Positions 1 to 6,820 of a stretch of DNA of 10,704 bases are shown here, in pieces. Under the pieces are notes generated by a model. The model saw only the letters and a program-made list of their open reading frames with translations. It had not been told where the DNA came from and did no database searches. The first letter of the stretch is position 1; every line of letters begins with the position of its first letter. Made by a program: the position numbers and the translations under genes. Source of the DNA: CAZNQW01 sp964575225 (GTDB taxonomy: Bacteria; Chloroflexota; Anaerolineae; JAAYZQ01); the NCBI GenBank assembly GCA_964575225.1, contig CAZNQW010000128.1, forward strand, positions 1-10,704, written 5' to 3'.

Positions 1-366
1 CAGTTGCTGCCGATCAAGGGTGACCAGACAATCGTCCAGATGATCTGCCAGAGTGACATAGACCGCATCGCACCCACGGATCTGGTGGTCCGCTGCAATG
101 GCTGCCGCTTTTAGCGCAAGAGGCAGGGTGACGGCGACCAACTGGACGACGCCCCCACGTTCCACTTGTTGCACCACTCGATGAGCGAGCGCCGGATCCC
201 CTGCCCCGCGACTGAGCGCGGCAGCGACTTCGGCCATCAGGATGACGGGTGCCACGATGGCTTCCCGGTCGCCCCTTGTCCGCTCCAACCATGTCCAACT
301 GCGGGCATGGTCTTTTTCGCGGGCATTGACGAGGGCGACATCGACGCTGGCGTCGATGATGGCCAT
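1..366 (-). CDS. PIN-domain ribonuclease toxin (VapC-like), 3' end cut by window edge
   Basis: This is the likely toxin of a type II toxin-antitoxin pair, a small Mg2+-dependent ribonuclease of the PIN family. The frame is open from the ATG at 366 to the window edge (122 codons, no stop), so the last roughly 10-20 residues are missing. The protein begins MAIIDASVDVALVN. Acidic residues sit where PIN nucleases need them: D5 in the first strand, E46 in MAEVAAAL, D100 in RGCDAVYVTLA and D118 in LVTLDR. The start lies only 3 nt after the antitoxin stop, which implies translational coupling. Which RNA it cleaves cannot be read from the sequence. The PIN assignment is firm; the toxin role is inferred from the partner gene. 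Confidence 0.88.
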   Translation of the reverse strand, partial: MAIIDASVDVALVNAREKDHARSWTWLERTRGDREAIVAPVILMAEVAAALSRGAGDPALAHRVVQQVERGGVVQLVAVTLPLALKAAAIAADHQIRGCDAVYVTLADHLDDCLVTLDRQQL

Positions 367-369
367 GGT

Positions 370-639
370 TTACCTGCGCTGCTCGGCCACCAACTCTACG
401 CCGCTCTTGTCGGACTTCCACGCCGCGGCCACCTCCTCGGCCAAGCTCCTCATTTCTGTCAAGGCCGAGTCTGCCTGCTCCTCGCGCAGCCGTTCTCGTT
501 CTTCTTCGGACAGAGGACGTAGTATGGCCACCGGCTCCCCGCGGAGCGTGATCACGTATTCGGCCATTTCCTCAGACACCGCGCGTATCACGCGAGAGGC
601 CTGGTTTTTCAGCTCGCGCACCCCTACCGTTTCGGGCAT
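370..639 (-). CDS. Phd/YefM-type antitoxin
   Basis: This 89-residue protein would bind and neutralise the neighbouring PIN toxin and repress their shared promoter. The N-terminal half (VGVRELKNQASRVIRAV, then EYVITLRGEPVAIL, residues 5-40) is the typical Phd/YefM DNA-binding fold. The charged C-terminal part (about 44-89, ending SDKSGVELVAEQRR) is the expected toxin-wrapping segment. The ATG at 639 is preferred over an in-frame GTG at 657 because a strong GAGGAGG ribosome site (646-652) lies 6 nt upstream of it and would be inside the longer reading frame. The stop is 3 nt from the toxin start. The gene lies 95 nt downstream of fpg but has its own promoter candidate. The family call is strong; pairing with a VapC-like rather than a Doc-like toxin is common for Phd-fold antitoxins. 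Confidence 0.9.
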   Translation of the reverse strand: MPETVGVRELKNQASRVIRAVSEEMAEYVITLRGEPVAILRPLSEEERERLREEQADSALTEMRSLAEEVAAAWKSDKSGVELVAEQRR

Positions 640-657
640 TTTCTGCCTCCTCAGCAC

Positions 658-680
658 ATGTGGCTACCACGTGGCCACAT
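658..680. promoter_or_regulatory. Inverted-repeat operator candidate of the toxin-antitoxin pair
   Basis: Two perfect 7-bp arms, atgtggc (658-664) and gccacat (674-680), flank a spacer that contains most of a second perfect palindrome, ccacgtgg (667-674). The element overlaps the downstream end of the predicted -10 box and the expected transcription start, and lies just upstream of the antitoxin ribosome site. Phd-family antitoxins repress their own promoters through palindromes in such positions. Binding is inferred. Confidence 0.6.
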
Positions 681-707
681 TATGGCTCACGGTGCCCTGG
701 CGATTAA
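679..707 (-). promoter_or_regulatory. Predicted promoter of the toxin-antitoxin pair
   Basis: On the minus strand a -10 box CATAAT (684-679, five of six consensus bases) lies 17 nt downstream of a weak -35 box TTAATC (707-702). Transcription would start near 672, inside the inverted repeat, about 33 nt before the antitoxin ATG. The -35 match is poor, so this rests mainly on the -10 box, the spacing and the position. Confidence 0.45.
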
Positions 708-734
708 TGGGAGCTAGCCCATCGATTTTGCCGC

Positions 735-1535
735 TCACCGTTGCTGGCATTCCGGGCACATATAGCCGCTGGTGCTGCCCGTTTTGATCTTTGCGACGGG
801 CGTTGCGCAGCGGGGGCAGGGCTTGCCCTCCTGATAAGCGACCCGGAAATAGCTCTCGTCCCACCGCCCATGCTCGCCGTAGAGATTCTGTTCCCAGTGG
901 CTGCCCCCAAGGTCGATGCTCTCTTGGAGGGTTTCGCGAAGGGCCGCCCACAGGTCCTCGGTCTCCCGCTCGCTCAGCGAGTCGATGGGGCGCAAGGGGT
1001 GAATGCGGGCCTTCCACAAGGGGTCCTGGACATAGACATTGCCGATGCCCGCCATCCGCGACTGGTCGAGAAGGAAGGTCTTGATGGCGCCACGGCGGCC
1101 CGAGAGTAGGGCACGGAATTCCTCGAGCGACAGATCCATGAAGTGAGGTCCCAGTTTGCCGACCATGGGGTGGTCGGTCAAATATTTGACATAATGCGAG
1201 TAACCGAACCACCAGAAATTGACCGCAATTGCCGCGCCATCTTCTAGATCGAATACCAGCCGGTGCTTCTCGGGCAAGTGGGCGCGGTCGGTGAGCAGGA
1301 TCTCGCCGCCCATGCCCAGGTTGAGCAGCCACCAGCCCTGGCTCGTCTGCACCTGCAGCCACTTGCCGTGGGGGGTGACGGTGAGGATCTGGGCGCCTGT
1401 CAGGGCGTCCTGAAGCTCGGCCTCGGGGAGGTTCAAGCACTTGGGCTGCAGGACCTGCACGGCGTGGATCGTCCGGCCGACCAGTTCCTTTTGCATATCG
1501 CGGGCCAAGACGGCGATCTCGGGCAGTTCAGGCAT
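735..1535 (-). CDS. mutM: Fpg/Nei-family DNA glycosylase (formamidopyrimidine-DNA glycosylase, divergent)
   Basis: This 266-residue base-excision repair enzyme would excise oxidised bases and cut the resulting abasic site. It starts MPELPE, so after Met removal the catalytic Pro2 and Glu3 are present. Lys58 (PHGKWL) matches the conserved Fpg lysine, LGMGGEIL contains the void-filling Met75, and the helix-two-turn-helix includes Asn166 in MAGIGNVY. A C-terminal zinc finger uses C240/C243 and C260/C263. Two features are unusual: the DPRRFG loop is replaced by NFWWFGYSHYVK (106-117), and the zinc-finger arginine is replaced by threonine (T255). The ATG at 1535 is chosen because the protein must begin PELPE and a GGGGAGGG ribosome site lies just upstream; an upstream in-frame ATG at 1598 overlaps the promoter. 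The family is certain, but the substrate range may differ from classical MutM. Confidence 0.92.
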   Translation of the reverse strand: MPELPEIAVLARDMQKELVGRTIHAVQVLQPKCLNLPEAELQDALTGAQILTVTPHGKWLQVQTSQGWWLLNLGMGGEILLTDRAHLPEKHRLVFDLEDGAAIAVNFWWFGYSHYVKYLTDHPMVGKLGPHFMDLSLEEFRALLSGRRGAIKTFLLDQSRMAGIGNVYVQDPLWKARIHPLRPIDSLSERETEDLWAALRETLQESIDLGGSHWEQNLYGEHGRWDESYFRVAYQEGKPCPRCATPVAKIKTGSTSGYMCPECQQR

Positions 1536-1586
1536 GATTCCCTCCCCTCTTTCTACGGCTGAAAATCCTCGTGGAGCAGCAATTCC

Positions 1587-1615
1587 ATTATAGTCCAAAA
1601 GGCTGCCTGAGGCAA
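1587..1615 (-). promoter_or_regulatory. Predicted sigma-70 promoter of fpg
   Basis: The minus strand has a perfect -10 box TATAAT (1592-1587) with -35 box TTGCCT (1615-1610) and a 17-nt spacer. Transcription would start near 1580, giving a leader of about 45 nt that ends in the purine-rich ribosome site at 1540-1549. The promoter suggests fpg is transcribed independently of smc. Confidence 0.72.
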
Positions 1616-1736
1616 GACCCCCTCGCGACGTGCTCTACAGCCAGTTGCAGGGCTGAACGCGTTTAGATCAGCGCGGATTCGCAAGGTGGACCCGGCCGAT
1701 CATTTTGCATTGAGAAGTCTCCTTATGGAATGCTCG

Positions 1737-1755
1737 CCTGGCGCGTATCGCCAGG
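1737..1755. repeat. Hairpin, 7-bp arms
   Basis: The arms cctggcg (1737-1743) and cgccagg (1749-1755) are perfectly complementary around the 5-nt loop cgtat. No T-tract follows on either strand, so a terminator role is unlikely. It is probably part of a dispersed repeat together with the next hairpin. Confidence 0.55.
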
Positions 1756-1775
1756 ACATTTGCCTCCACCGATTT

Positions 1776-1795
1776 TGCGGCAGCAAACTGCCGCA
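1776..1795. repeat. Hairpin, 8-bp arms
   Basis: The arms tgcggcag (1776-1783) and ctgccgca (1788-1795) pair perfectly around the 4-nt loop caaa. The element resembles GC-rich dispersed hairpins recalled from Chloroflexota spacers. A genome-wide copy count is needed to call it a family. Confidence 0.6.
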
Positions 1796-1824
1796 CTCCA
1801 AAGGCACGCAGTCCAAATCCCACA

Positions 1825-1858
1825 ATTCATTGTAGGGGCGACGCATGCGTCGCCCAGG
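1825..1858. repeat. Dispersed palindromic repeat, core gggcgacgcatgcgtcgccc
   Basis: The 20-bp core at 1836-1855 is a perfect palindrome. Its left flank, ttgtagg, is the reverse complement of the flank cctacaa seen at 8319-8325 and 8519-8525. The element is therefore a third, oppositely oriented copy of the same repeat unit found in the large spacer at 8296-8327 and 8496-8527. Confidence 0.8.
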
Positions 1859-1924
1859 CCCAGCGGGGAGAATACCATAATCCCCAACGAGGTTATGAAA
1901 GGCGTCGAAATCCGGTTACATGCC

Positions 1925-1959
1925 AAGACCTCCGAGGATTCCAAACCCTCGGAGGTCTT
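1925..1959. terminator. Strong hairpin downstream of smc, candidate terminator
   Basis: Perfect 13-bp arms, aagacctccgagg (1925-1937) and cctcggaggtctt (1947-1959), enclose a 9-nt loop. It begins 27 nt past the smc stop and is the first strong structure in the smc transcript. On the smc (minus) strand the stem ends TCTTGGC, a poor U-tract; on the plus strand it ends TCTTTT, a better one. It may end transcripts, protect the smc 3' end, or be a dispersed repeat. Confidence 0.6.
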
Positions 1960-1985
1960 TTGGGCCGGCCTCGCGCGCCGTGCAA

Positions 1986-4900
1986 TCAGTCTTTCAGGAT
2001 CTCGACCTCGGTGCCGTCCTGGGTGGCGATCCGGTCGCCCTCCAGACGCAGCGAGATCACCTGCGACACGCTGTCCTCGCCCATCGACACACCATAGATC
2101 GTGTCGGCGGCCTGGATGGTGCCCCGGTTGTGGGTGATGACGATGAACTGGGTCTGCTCGCTCATCTGGAGCAGCAGGCGGCGAAAGCGCCCGACGTTGG
2201 CCTCGTCGAGCATGGCGTCCACCTCGTCCAGGATGCAAAAAGGCGGCGGCCTGACTTGAAGAAGGGCAAAGATCAGGGCCACGGCGGTGAGGGAGCGCTC
2301 GCCGCCCGAGAGCAGCGCCAGCGACTGCTGGCGTTTGCCGGGCGGCCGGGCCACGATCTCGATGCCGGTCAGGGTCACGTCGTCGGGATCGGTCAGAATC
2401 AGCCGGGCCGCACCGCCGTCAAAGAGCCGGTCAAAGTTCTCTTTGAAGCGCTCGGCCACCTGGCGAAAGGTCTCTTGGAAGGCCTGGCGCATCACCTCGT
2501 CCAGCTCGGCGATCACCTCCCGCAGGCCACGGGCGGCCTCTTCCAGATCGGCGGCCTGGCTCGACAAAAAGGTATAGCGGTCGAGGGCTTCGGCATATTC
2601 CTCGGGCGCGCCAGGGTTGACCAGCCCCATGCGCCGCAACTGGGCCTTGATCTCGTGGATCTCTTCCTCTAGCCCCTCGGGCAGGTTCTCCACCGCAGGC
2701 AGCTTGGAGACCATCTCGCCCATGGGCAGGGGCGGCTGCTCGGCCAAGCCCTCGGTGGGTTCGACCTCGATCAGGCCGAAATCGTCGGTGATCTGCCGCC
2801 GGAGACGCTCCAGGCGATCCTCCTGGCGGCTCGTGGCGAGAGAGGCCTGGGAATGGCCGCTCTCGGCCTCGCGCAGTTGGGCGCGGAGGGTCACTTCCTC
2901 CCGCTCCAGCGTTTCCCGCTCCTCGTCCAGCCGGGCGATCTCGGCCTCGGCCGGATCGATCCGCCCGTTGAGGGCCGCCAGCCAGCCATGGACCACCGCC
3001 TGTTTGGACTCTTGTTCCTCGATCTGCTTCAAGAGGGCCGAGCGCTCTTTTTCCAGGGCGGCGATGCGCTCGCCCTTGGCCTGGATCTGCCCCTGGAGCT
3101 GGTCCAGTCCCTGGCGGAGCTGATCCAGGGCCGTGCGGCGATGCTTCCACGCGCCCTCGGCCACCGCGGCCTCGGTTCGCACCTGGGCCAGGCGTTGGTA
3201 GAGCGACTCGCCCTGAAGCTCTTCCAATTGGGCCTGCAAACTGGCGGACTGAGCCTGGGTCTCTTTTTTGCCTTCGGTCAGGCGTTGCAGCTCGGCCCGC
3301 AGCCCCGATTCTTGGGCGTCCAGCTTTTTGGCCTGGTCGTCGATCTGCTGGATCTGTCGCTGGCGCCAGGCGATCTGCTGCTCGCCCTGCTCCGCTTCGC
3401 GGGCCAGGGCGCGGCTCTGGTCGTGGGCCTGAGTGGCAGCCCGAGCGGTCTCGTCCTGCCGGGTGGTGAGCGCCTTGCGTGAATCACGCAGTTGGCGCTC
3501 CTGCTCGTAGGCGTCGTTCAGGTCGCGGTCGAGGACCGCCGCCCGCGATTGCGCCTCGTCCACCTGGAAGGGCAGCTCGCGCCACTCCCGCTCCCGCGCC
3601 AGCGTCTGGCCTGGGGCCGGGCCCCGACCCTCGCCGCCGGTGACCGATCCGCTGGAACGGAGCACCTCGCCCGCCAGGGTGACGATCTGAAAGCCACCCC
3701 GCAGCCGGTCGAAACAGCGGCGCGCCGCCGGCAGGTCATCGACCACCAGGGTACGCCCCAGGAGCATTTCCACCACCGGCGCCAGCCGCGGGTCGGCCTG
3801 CACCAGCTCGGCGCCCACCCCCACAACGCCCGGGTCCGAAGGCGCCTCCAGGCGCGACTGGGGGCGGACCGTATCCAGCGGCAAGAAGGTGGCCCGCCCC
3901 TGCTTTTGCTCCCTCAGGTGGGCAATGGCCGCCTGGGCACTGGCCCAATGGTCGACCACCAGGTCCTGCAGGTGCCCACCCAGGGCCACCTCCAGAGCGG
4001 CCTCGTACTCTTGGGGCACACGCACCAACTGGGCGACGGTGCCCTGCACCCCCTTGAGGGGGCGTCCGGCGGCCCGCAGCACGGCGCGGGCGCCCGAGTG
4101 CAACCCCTCGCCCTCTTCTCGGAGGCGGGTCAGCAGGTCGAGGCGGGATTGGAGGCGATCGACGGTCTGGCGGGCATCGGCCAGGGCGGCGCGCAGGTCG
4201 TTCTGGCGGGTTTGGGTTTCGGCCAGGCGGGCATCGAGCCGGGCGACCTCCTGCCCCAATTCGCCGGCCTCGGCCTGGAGCCGCGCCTGCTCGTCGGTCC
4301 GGGCTCGGGCCTGGGCGCGCAATTCCTCGGTCTGCGCCCGCTGCTGGTCGATGACCTGCCGGTGTTCGGCCAGCTCCTGGGTCAGCGACGCCCGGCGTTC
4401 GTGGATCTGGGTCAGGCGACTGGAGCGGTCGGCCGACTGGGCCGCCAGATCCAGCGCCTGGGCCTGGGTGGCCGAGATCAGGCGGGTCAGCTCCTCGCGC
4501 CGGGCCTCGTGGGCGTCGAGTTCGGCCTGGGCTTCGGCGGCCCGGGCGCGGCAATCGTCCAGGGCCTCGGCGCTGGTCTGGGCCTCTTGTTCAGCCAGGG
4601 CGATCCGGTCGCGGGCGGCCTGGGCTTGGGCCCGCAATTCGGCCTGCTCCCCTTGTAGGTCCTCCACCTGCCGGGCCTGGAGCCGCGAGCGCTCTTGCCA
4701 CACCGCCAGGTCGCGCTGCACCCCTTCCATCTGCCGGTGGAGGTTGCTGCTCTCGCGGTGCCAGTTGCCAAGCTGGACCCGCAGGTCGTTCTGCTGCGAG
4801 CGCAACTCGGCCAGGCGCTCGTCAAAGGCCTCCACCTCTTCGCGGCGGCGGGCCAGCCGGTCGGCGCGGCGCTGAAGGGCATCGCGGGCGCGCACCAGAT

Positions 4901-5618
4901 TCTGCTGTTCGCGCCGCCACTGATAGCCGTACCAGGTGCGCAGCAGCCCCTCGAGCTGTTGGATCAGCATGGCGTGGGCTTCGGCGCGCTCGGCCTGGCG
5001 CTCCAGCCGTCGCAAGCGGGGGGCGATCTCGTTGATGATGTCGTTCACCCGCAGGAGGTTGGCCCGGGTCTCGTCCAGCTTTGACAGGGCTTCGGCCCGC
5101 TTGTCCTGGTACAGGGAGATGCCTGCCGCCTCCTCGAACAGGGCGCGGCGGTCGTCGGCCCGCAGGCTCAAGACGGCATCGACCAAGCCCTGGCCCACGA
5201 TGGTGTAGGTGCGCTGGGCCAGTCCCGATTTGGCCAAGAGTTCGACAATGTCGCGCAGGCGGACGCGCTGGCCGTTGACCAGGTACTCGTTTTCGCCCGA
5301 GCGGTAGGCGCGGCGGGTGATGCGGACCTCGGAAAACTCGATGGGCAGCCAGCCCTCCGCGTTGTCTAGCAGGAGCGACGCCGAGGCCATGCCCAGGCGG
5401 GCTCGCTGCGAGCTGCCCGAAAAGATCATGTCTTCGGTGCGCTTGCCTCGCAGCGAGCGATAGCTTTGCTCGCCCAGCACCCAGCGGATGGCGTCGGCGA
5501 TGTTGCTCTTGCCGCTGCCGTTGGGTCCGACGATGGCCGTGATGCCCGAATCGAACGCAAACTGGGTGCGGGAGGCAAAGGTTTTGTACCCTTGGAGCTC
5601 CAGTTGCCTGAGTCGCAT
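1986..5618 (-). CDS. smc: Chromosome segregation/condensation ATPase SMC
   Basis: This is the bacterial SMC protein, which dimerises and with ScpA/ScpB forms the ATP-driven loop-extruding complex that organises the nucleoid. At 1210 residues it is close to the usual size. The N-terminal head (1 to about 165) carries the Walker A motif GPNGSGKS at 31-38 and the block RTYTIVGQG. Heptad-rich coiled coil follows to about 500. A flexible hinge spans roughly 505-665 (from GLHSGARAVL to SGSVTGGEGR), and a returning coiled coil runs to about 1030. The C-terminal head has the ABC signature LSGGERS (1103-1109) and Walker B FCILDEVD (1127-1134, with D1131 and E1132). All key motifs are intact. The start has no clear ribosome site and lies 12 nt after the aldolase stop, so translation is probably coupled to that gene. 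No scpA or scpB is present in the window. Confidence 0.97.
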   Translation of the reverse strand: MRLRQLELQGYKTFASRTQFAFDSGITAIVGPNGSGKSNIADAIRWVLGEQSYRSLRGKRTEDMIFSGSSQRARLGMASASLLLDNAEGWLPIEFSEVRITRRAYRSGENEYLVNGQRVRLRDIVELLAKSGLAQRTYTIVGQGLVDAVLSLRADDRRALFEEAAGISLYQDKRAEALSKLDETRANLLRVNDIINEIAPRLRRLERQAERAEAHAMLIQQLEGLLRTWYGYQWRREQQNLVRARDALQRRADRLARRREEVEAFDERLAELRSQQNDLRVQLGNWHRESSNLHRQMEGVQRDLAVWQERSRLQARQVEDLQGEQAELRAQAQAARDRIALAEQEAQTSAEALDDCRARAAEAQAELDAHEARREELTRLISATQAQALDLAAQSADRSSRLTQIHERRASLTQELAEHRQVIDQQRAQTEELRAQARARTDEQARLQAEAGELGQEVARLDARLAETQTRQNDLRAALADARQTVDRLQSRLDLLTRLREEGEGLHSGARAVLRAAGRPLKGVQGTVAQLVRVPQEYEAALEVALGGHLQDLVVDHWASAQAAIAHLREQKQGRATFLPLDTVRPQSRLEAPSDPGVVGVGAELVQADPRLAPVVEMLLGRTLVVDDLPAARRCFDRLRGGFQIVTLAGEVLRSSGSVTGGEGRGPAPGQTLAREREWRELPFQVDEAQSRAAVLDRDLNDAYEQERQLRDSRKALTTRQDETARAATQAHDQSRALAREAEQGEQQIAWRQRQIQQIDDQAKKLDAQESGLRAELQRLTEGKKETQAQSASLQAQLEELQGESLYQRLAQVRTEAAVAEGAWKHRRTALDQLRQGLDQLQGQIQAKGERIAALEKERSALLKQIEEQESKQAVVHGWLAALNGRIDPAEAEIARLDEERETLEREEVTLRAQLREAESGHSQASLATSRQEDRLERLRRQITDDFGLIEVEPTEGLAEQPPLPMGEMVSKLPAVENLPEGLEEEIHEIKAQLRRMGLVNPGAPEEYAEALDRYTFLSSQAADLEEAARGLREVIAELDEVMRQAFQETFRQVAERFKENFDRLFDGGAARLILTDPDDVTLTGIEIVARPPGKRQQSLALLSGGERSLTAVALIFALLQVRPPPFCILDEVDAMLDEANVGRFRRLLLQMSEQTQFIVITHNRGTIQAADTIYGVSMGEDSVSQVISLRLEGDRIATQDGTEVEILKD

Positions 5619-5630
5619 CGAGAGGTACGC

Positions 5631-6530
5631 CTACAGCAGGCCGCCCTCCACCAGAATCTGGCGCAGGGTTTCGCGGTCGGCCTCGCTCAGGTCCATCAGC
5701 GGCGCGCGAACCGCTCCGCCGCGAAAGCCGACCATGTCCATGGCGGCCTTGAGCCCGGCTATGCCAAATCGACCGGTGACGGCGGTGTTGACCGGCACCA
5801 TCCGCCGTTGCAATTCGGCGGCCTCGTCCAACCGGCCGGCCTCGAACAGGCGCTGCATGTCGATGCACTCCTGGGGCGCCATGTTGGCCAGGGCCAGCAC
5901 GCCGCCGACCACGCCGAGCAGCAGTCCCGACAAAAAGGCGTTGGCCGTGCCCACCAGCGTCTGAAAGCCGGGGGGCGCCAGGCGCACCAGCTCGGCCAGC
6001 TTGGTGACGTTGCCGGTGCTGTCTTTGGTGCCGATGATGTTGGGGTGCTCGCCGGCGCGGGTGATGGTCGCGGGGGCCAGGTCGACGTGGGTGTTCTGGG
6101 GTACGTTGTAGACGGCCACCGGGATGGGCGAGGCGTCGGCTACGTCCGAGAAAAAGCGGATCATGGCCTCGGGCGTCATCTTGGTGTCATAATAGTTGGG
6201 CGTGACCACCAACACGGCGTCGGCGCCCACGTCGGCGGCCTTGCGGGTCAGGTCGATGGTGGCCCGCGTCGATTCGCAGCCGGTGCCCGCCACCATCACC
6301 CGGTCGTCCGACATGGTCTGGCGGACCGCGCTCAGGACGCGGAGCTTTTCCTCCTCGGTGAGATAGACCCCCTCGCCGTTGGAGCCCAGGACGACGTAGC
6401 CCGCCAGGTCGAACTCCTGGTACTTTATCACGTTTTCGACCACGGCGTCATAGTCCACGTCGCCGTTGGTGCGAAAGGGTGTGGTGAGGGGTGGGAACAC
6501 CCCGCGCAGAGAAACCGTGCTTTTTGCCAT
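5631..6530 (-). CDS. DapA-superfamily aldolase, closest to 4-hydroxy-2-oxoglutarate aldolase
   Basis: This 299-residue class I aldolase is a TIM barrel. The Schiff-base lysine is K169 (IIGTKDSTGN) and the catalytic tyrosine is Y141 (VYNVPQNT). True dihydrodipicolinate synthases carry GTTGE near residue 50, but this protein has GSNGE (S50-N51), as in mitochondrial 4-hydroxy-2-oxoglutarate aldolase. Its C-terminal part (VNTAVTGRFGIAGLKAAMD, then GG..RAPL) also follows the form I recall for that enzyme. It therefore probably splits a 4-hydroxy-2-oxo acid into pyruvate plus an aldehyde such as glyoxylate, rather than making lysine precursors. The ATG at 6530 has a GGGGG ribosome site 5 nt upstream. 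It lies 12 nt before smc and likely shares its transcript. No clear promoter was found upstream, where repeats begin. The superfamily is certain; the substrate is inferred. Confidence 0.9.
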   Translation of the reverse strand: MAKSTVSLRGVFPPLTTPFRTNGDVDYDAVVENVIKYQEFDLAGYVVLGSNGEGVYLTEEEKLRVLSAVRQTMSDDRVMVAGTGCESTRATIDLTRKAADVGADAVLVVTPNYYDTKMTPEAMIRFFSDVADASPIPVAVYNVPQNTHVDLAPATITRAGEHPNIIGTKDSTGNVTKLAELVRLAPPGFQTLVGTANAFLSGLLLGVVGGVLALANMAPQECIDMQRLFEAGRLDEAAELQRRMVPVNTAVTGRFGIAGLKAAMDMVGFRGGAVRAPLMDLSEADRETLRQILVEGGLL

Positions 6531-6567
6531 GAAAACCCCCTATTTTCGATTCATGTACATCGTGTAT

Positions 6568-6614
6568 CTATAGGGACGCGGTGTGCCGCGCCCGTTCCTC
6601 ACCGTCGTTCCCGC
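6568..6614. repeat. Direct repeat A, copy 1
   Basis: This 47-bp segment matches 6688-6734 at 43 of 47 positions with no gaps, exactly 120 bp away. Its palindromic centre is degraded (acgcggtgtgccgcgc) compared with copy 2. It ends with the tract cccgttcctcaccgtcgttc, which is shared by both copies. It lies directly upstream of the aldolase gene. Confidence 0.85.
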
Positions 6615-6622
6615 CGTCTGTT

Positions 6623-6669
6623 GTAGGGGCGGGTTTCGTGCGTCCCTGGCGACGCGCACCCGCCCCTAC
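6623..6669. repeat. Long hairpin, 12-bp perfect arms
   Basis: The arms gtaggggcgggt (6623-6634) and acccgcccctac (6658-6669) are perfectly complementary. The 23-nt interior contains a second pairing, gcgtc (6640-6644) with gacgc (6651-6655), so the whole element can fold as an extended stem. It sits between the two copies of direct repeat A. It has no T-tract and looks like a mobile palindromic repeat rather than a terminator. Confidence 0.75.
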
Positions 6670-6687
6670 CGGTCCCATCCCCGACGC

Positions 6688-6734
6688 CTATAGAGGCGCG
6701 GCATGCCGCGCCCGTTCCTCACCGTCGTTCCCGC
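6688..6734. repeat. Direct repeat A, copy 2, with perfect 18-bp palindrome
   Basis: This is the second copy of the 47-bp repeat. Its centre ggcgcggcatgccgcgcc (6695-6712) is a perfect palindrome. Related cores, gggcgcggc-gt-gccgcgccc, occur at 8351-8370 and 8551-8570. An adjacent small hairpin with arms gcctgcg (6741-6747) and cgcaggc (6752-6758) follows. Confidence 0.85.
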
Positions 6735-6765
6735 GCAAGCGCCTGCGTACCCGCAGGCAGAACCC

Positions 6766-6805
6766 ATGGGCCCCCGCGTTCGCGAGGGTGATGGGATCGG
6801 ACGAC
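6766..6805. repeat. 40-bp dispersed repeat B, copy left of propeller gene
   Basis: The segment starts atgggcccccgcgttcgcga and matches 8441-8480 at 37 of 40 positions in the same orientation. A shorter third copy is at 8378-8407. Its core is the small inverted repeat cgcg-tt-cgcg. The copy ends 15 nt from the propeller gene stop. Confidence 0.85.
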
Positions 6806-6820
6806 CGCCCGCGTCATCGC

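Larger units (their letters stand above)
1616..1985. other. Gene-free spacer between smc and fpg, rich in hairpins
   Basis: No reading frame here resembles a protein. The spacer holds four perfect inverted repeats (1737-1755, 1776-1795, 1836-1855 and 1925-1959, described separately). I see nothing notable in 1616-1736. Confidence 0.7.

Noticed and set aside
14..421. 135-codon minus-strand frame at the left end
   Set aside because: It is Arg/Gly/Ser-rich and out of frame with the antitoxin and the PIN toxin. The PIN reading frame at 1-366 carries the catalytic acidic residues.
1723..2238. Open frames across the smc 3' end and spacer on both strands
   Set aside because: Each runs through smc in the wrong frame or through hairpin repeats. 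No conserved sequence is seen.
3492..4658. Long plus-strand open frame (388 codons) opposite the smc hinge and coiled coil
   Set aside because: It is antisense to a region with clear SMC sequence, is rich in G/L/Q/A from GC-biased complement codons, and has no recognisable motif. It is a high-GC shadow.
5466..6626. 386-codon plus-strand open frame opposite the aldolase and smc start
   Set aside because: It overlaps two well-supported minus-strand genes and runs into repeats. No motif was found.
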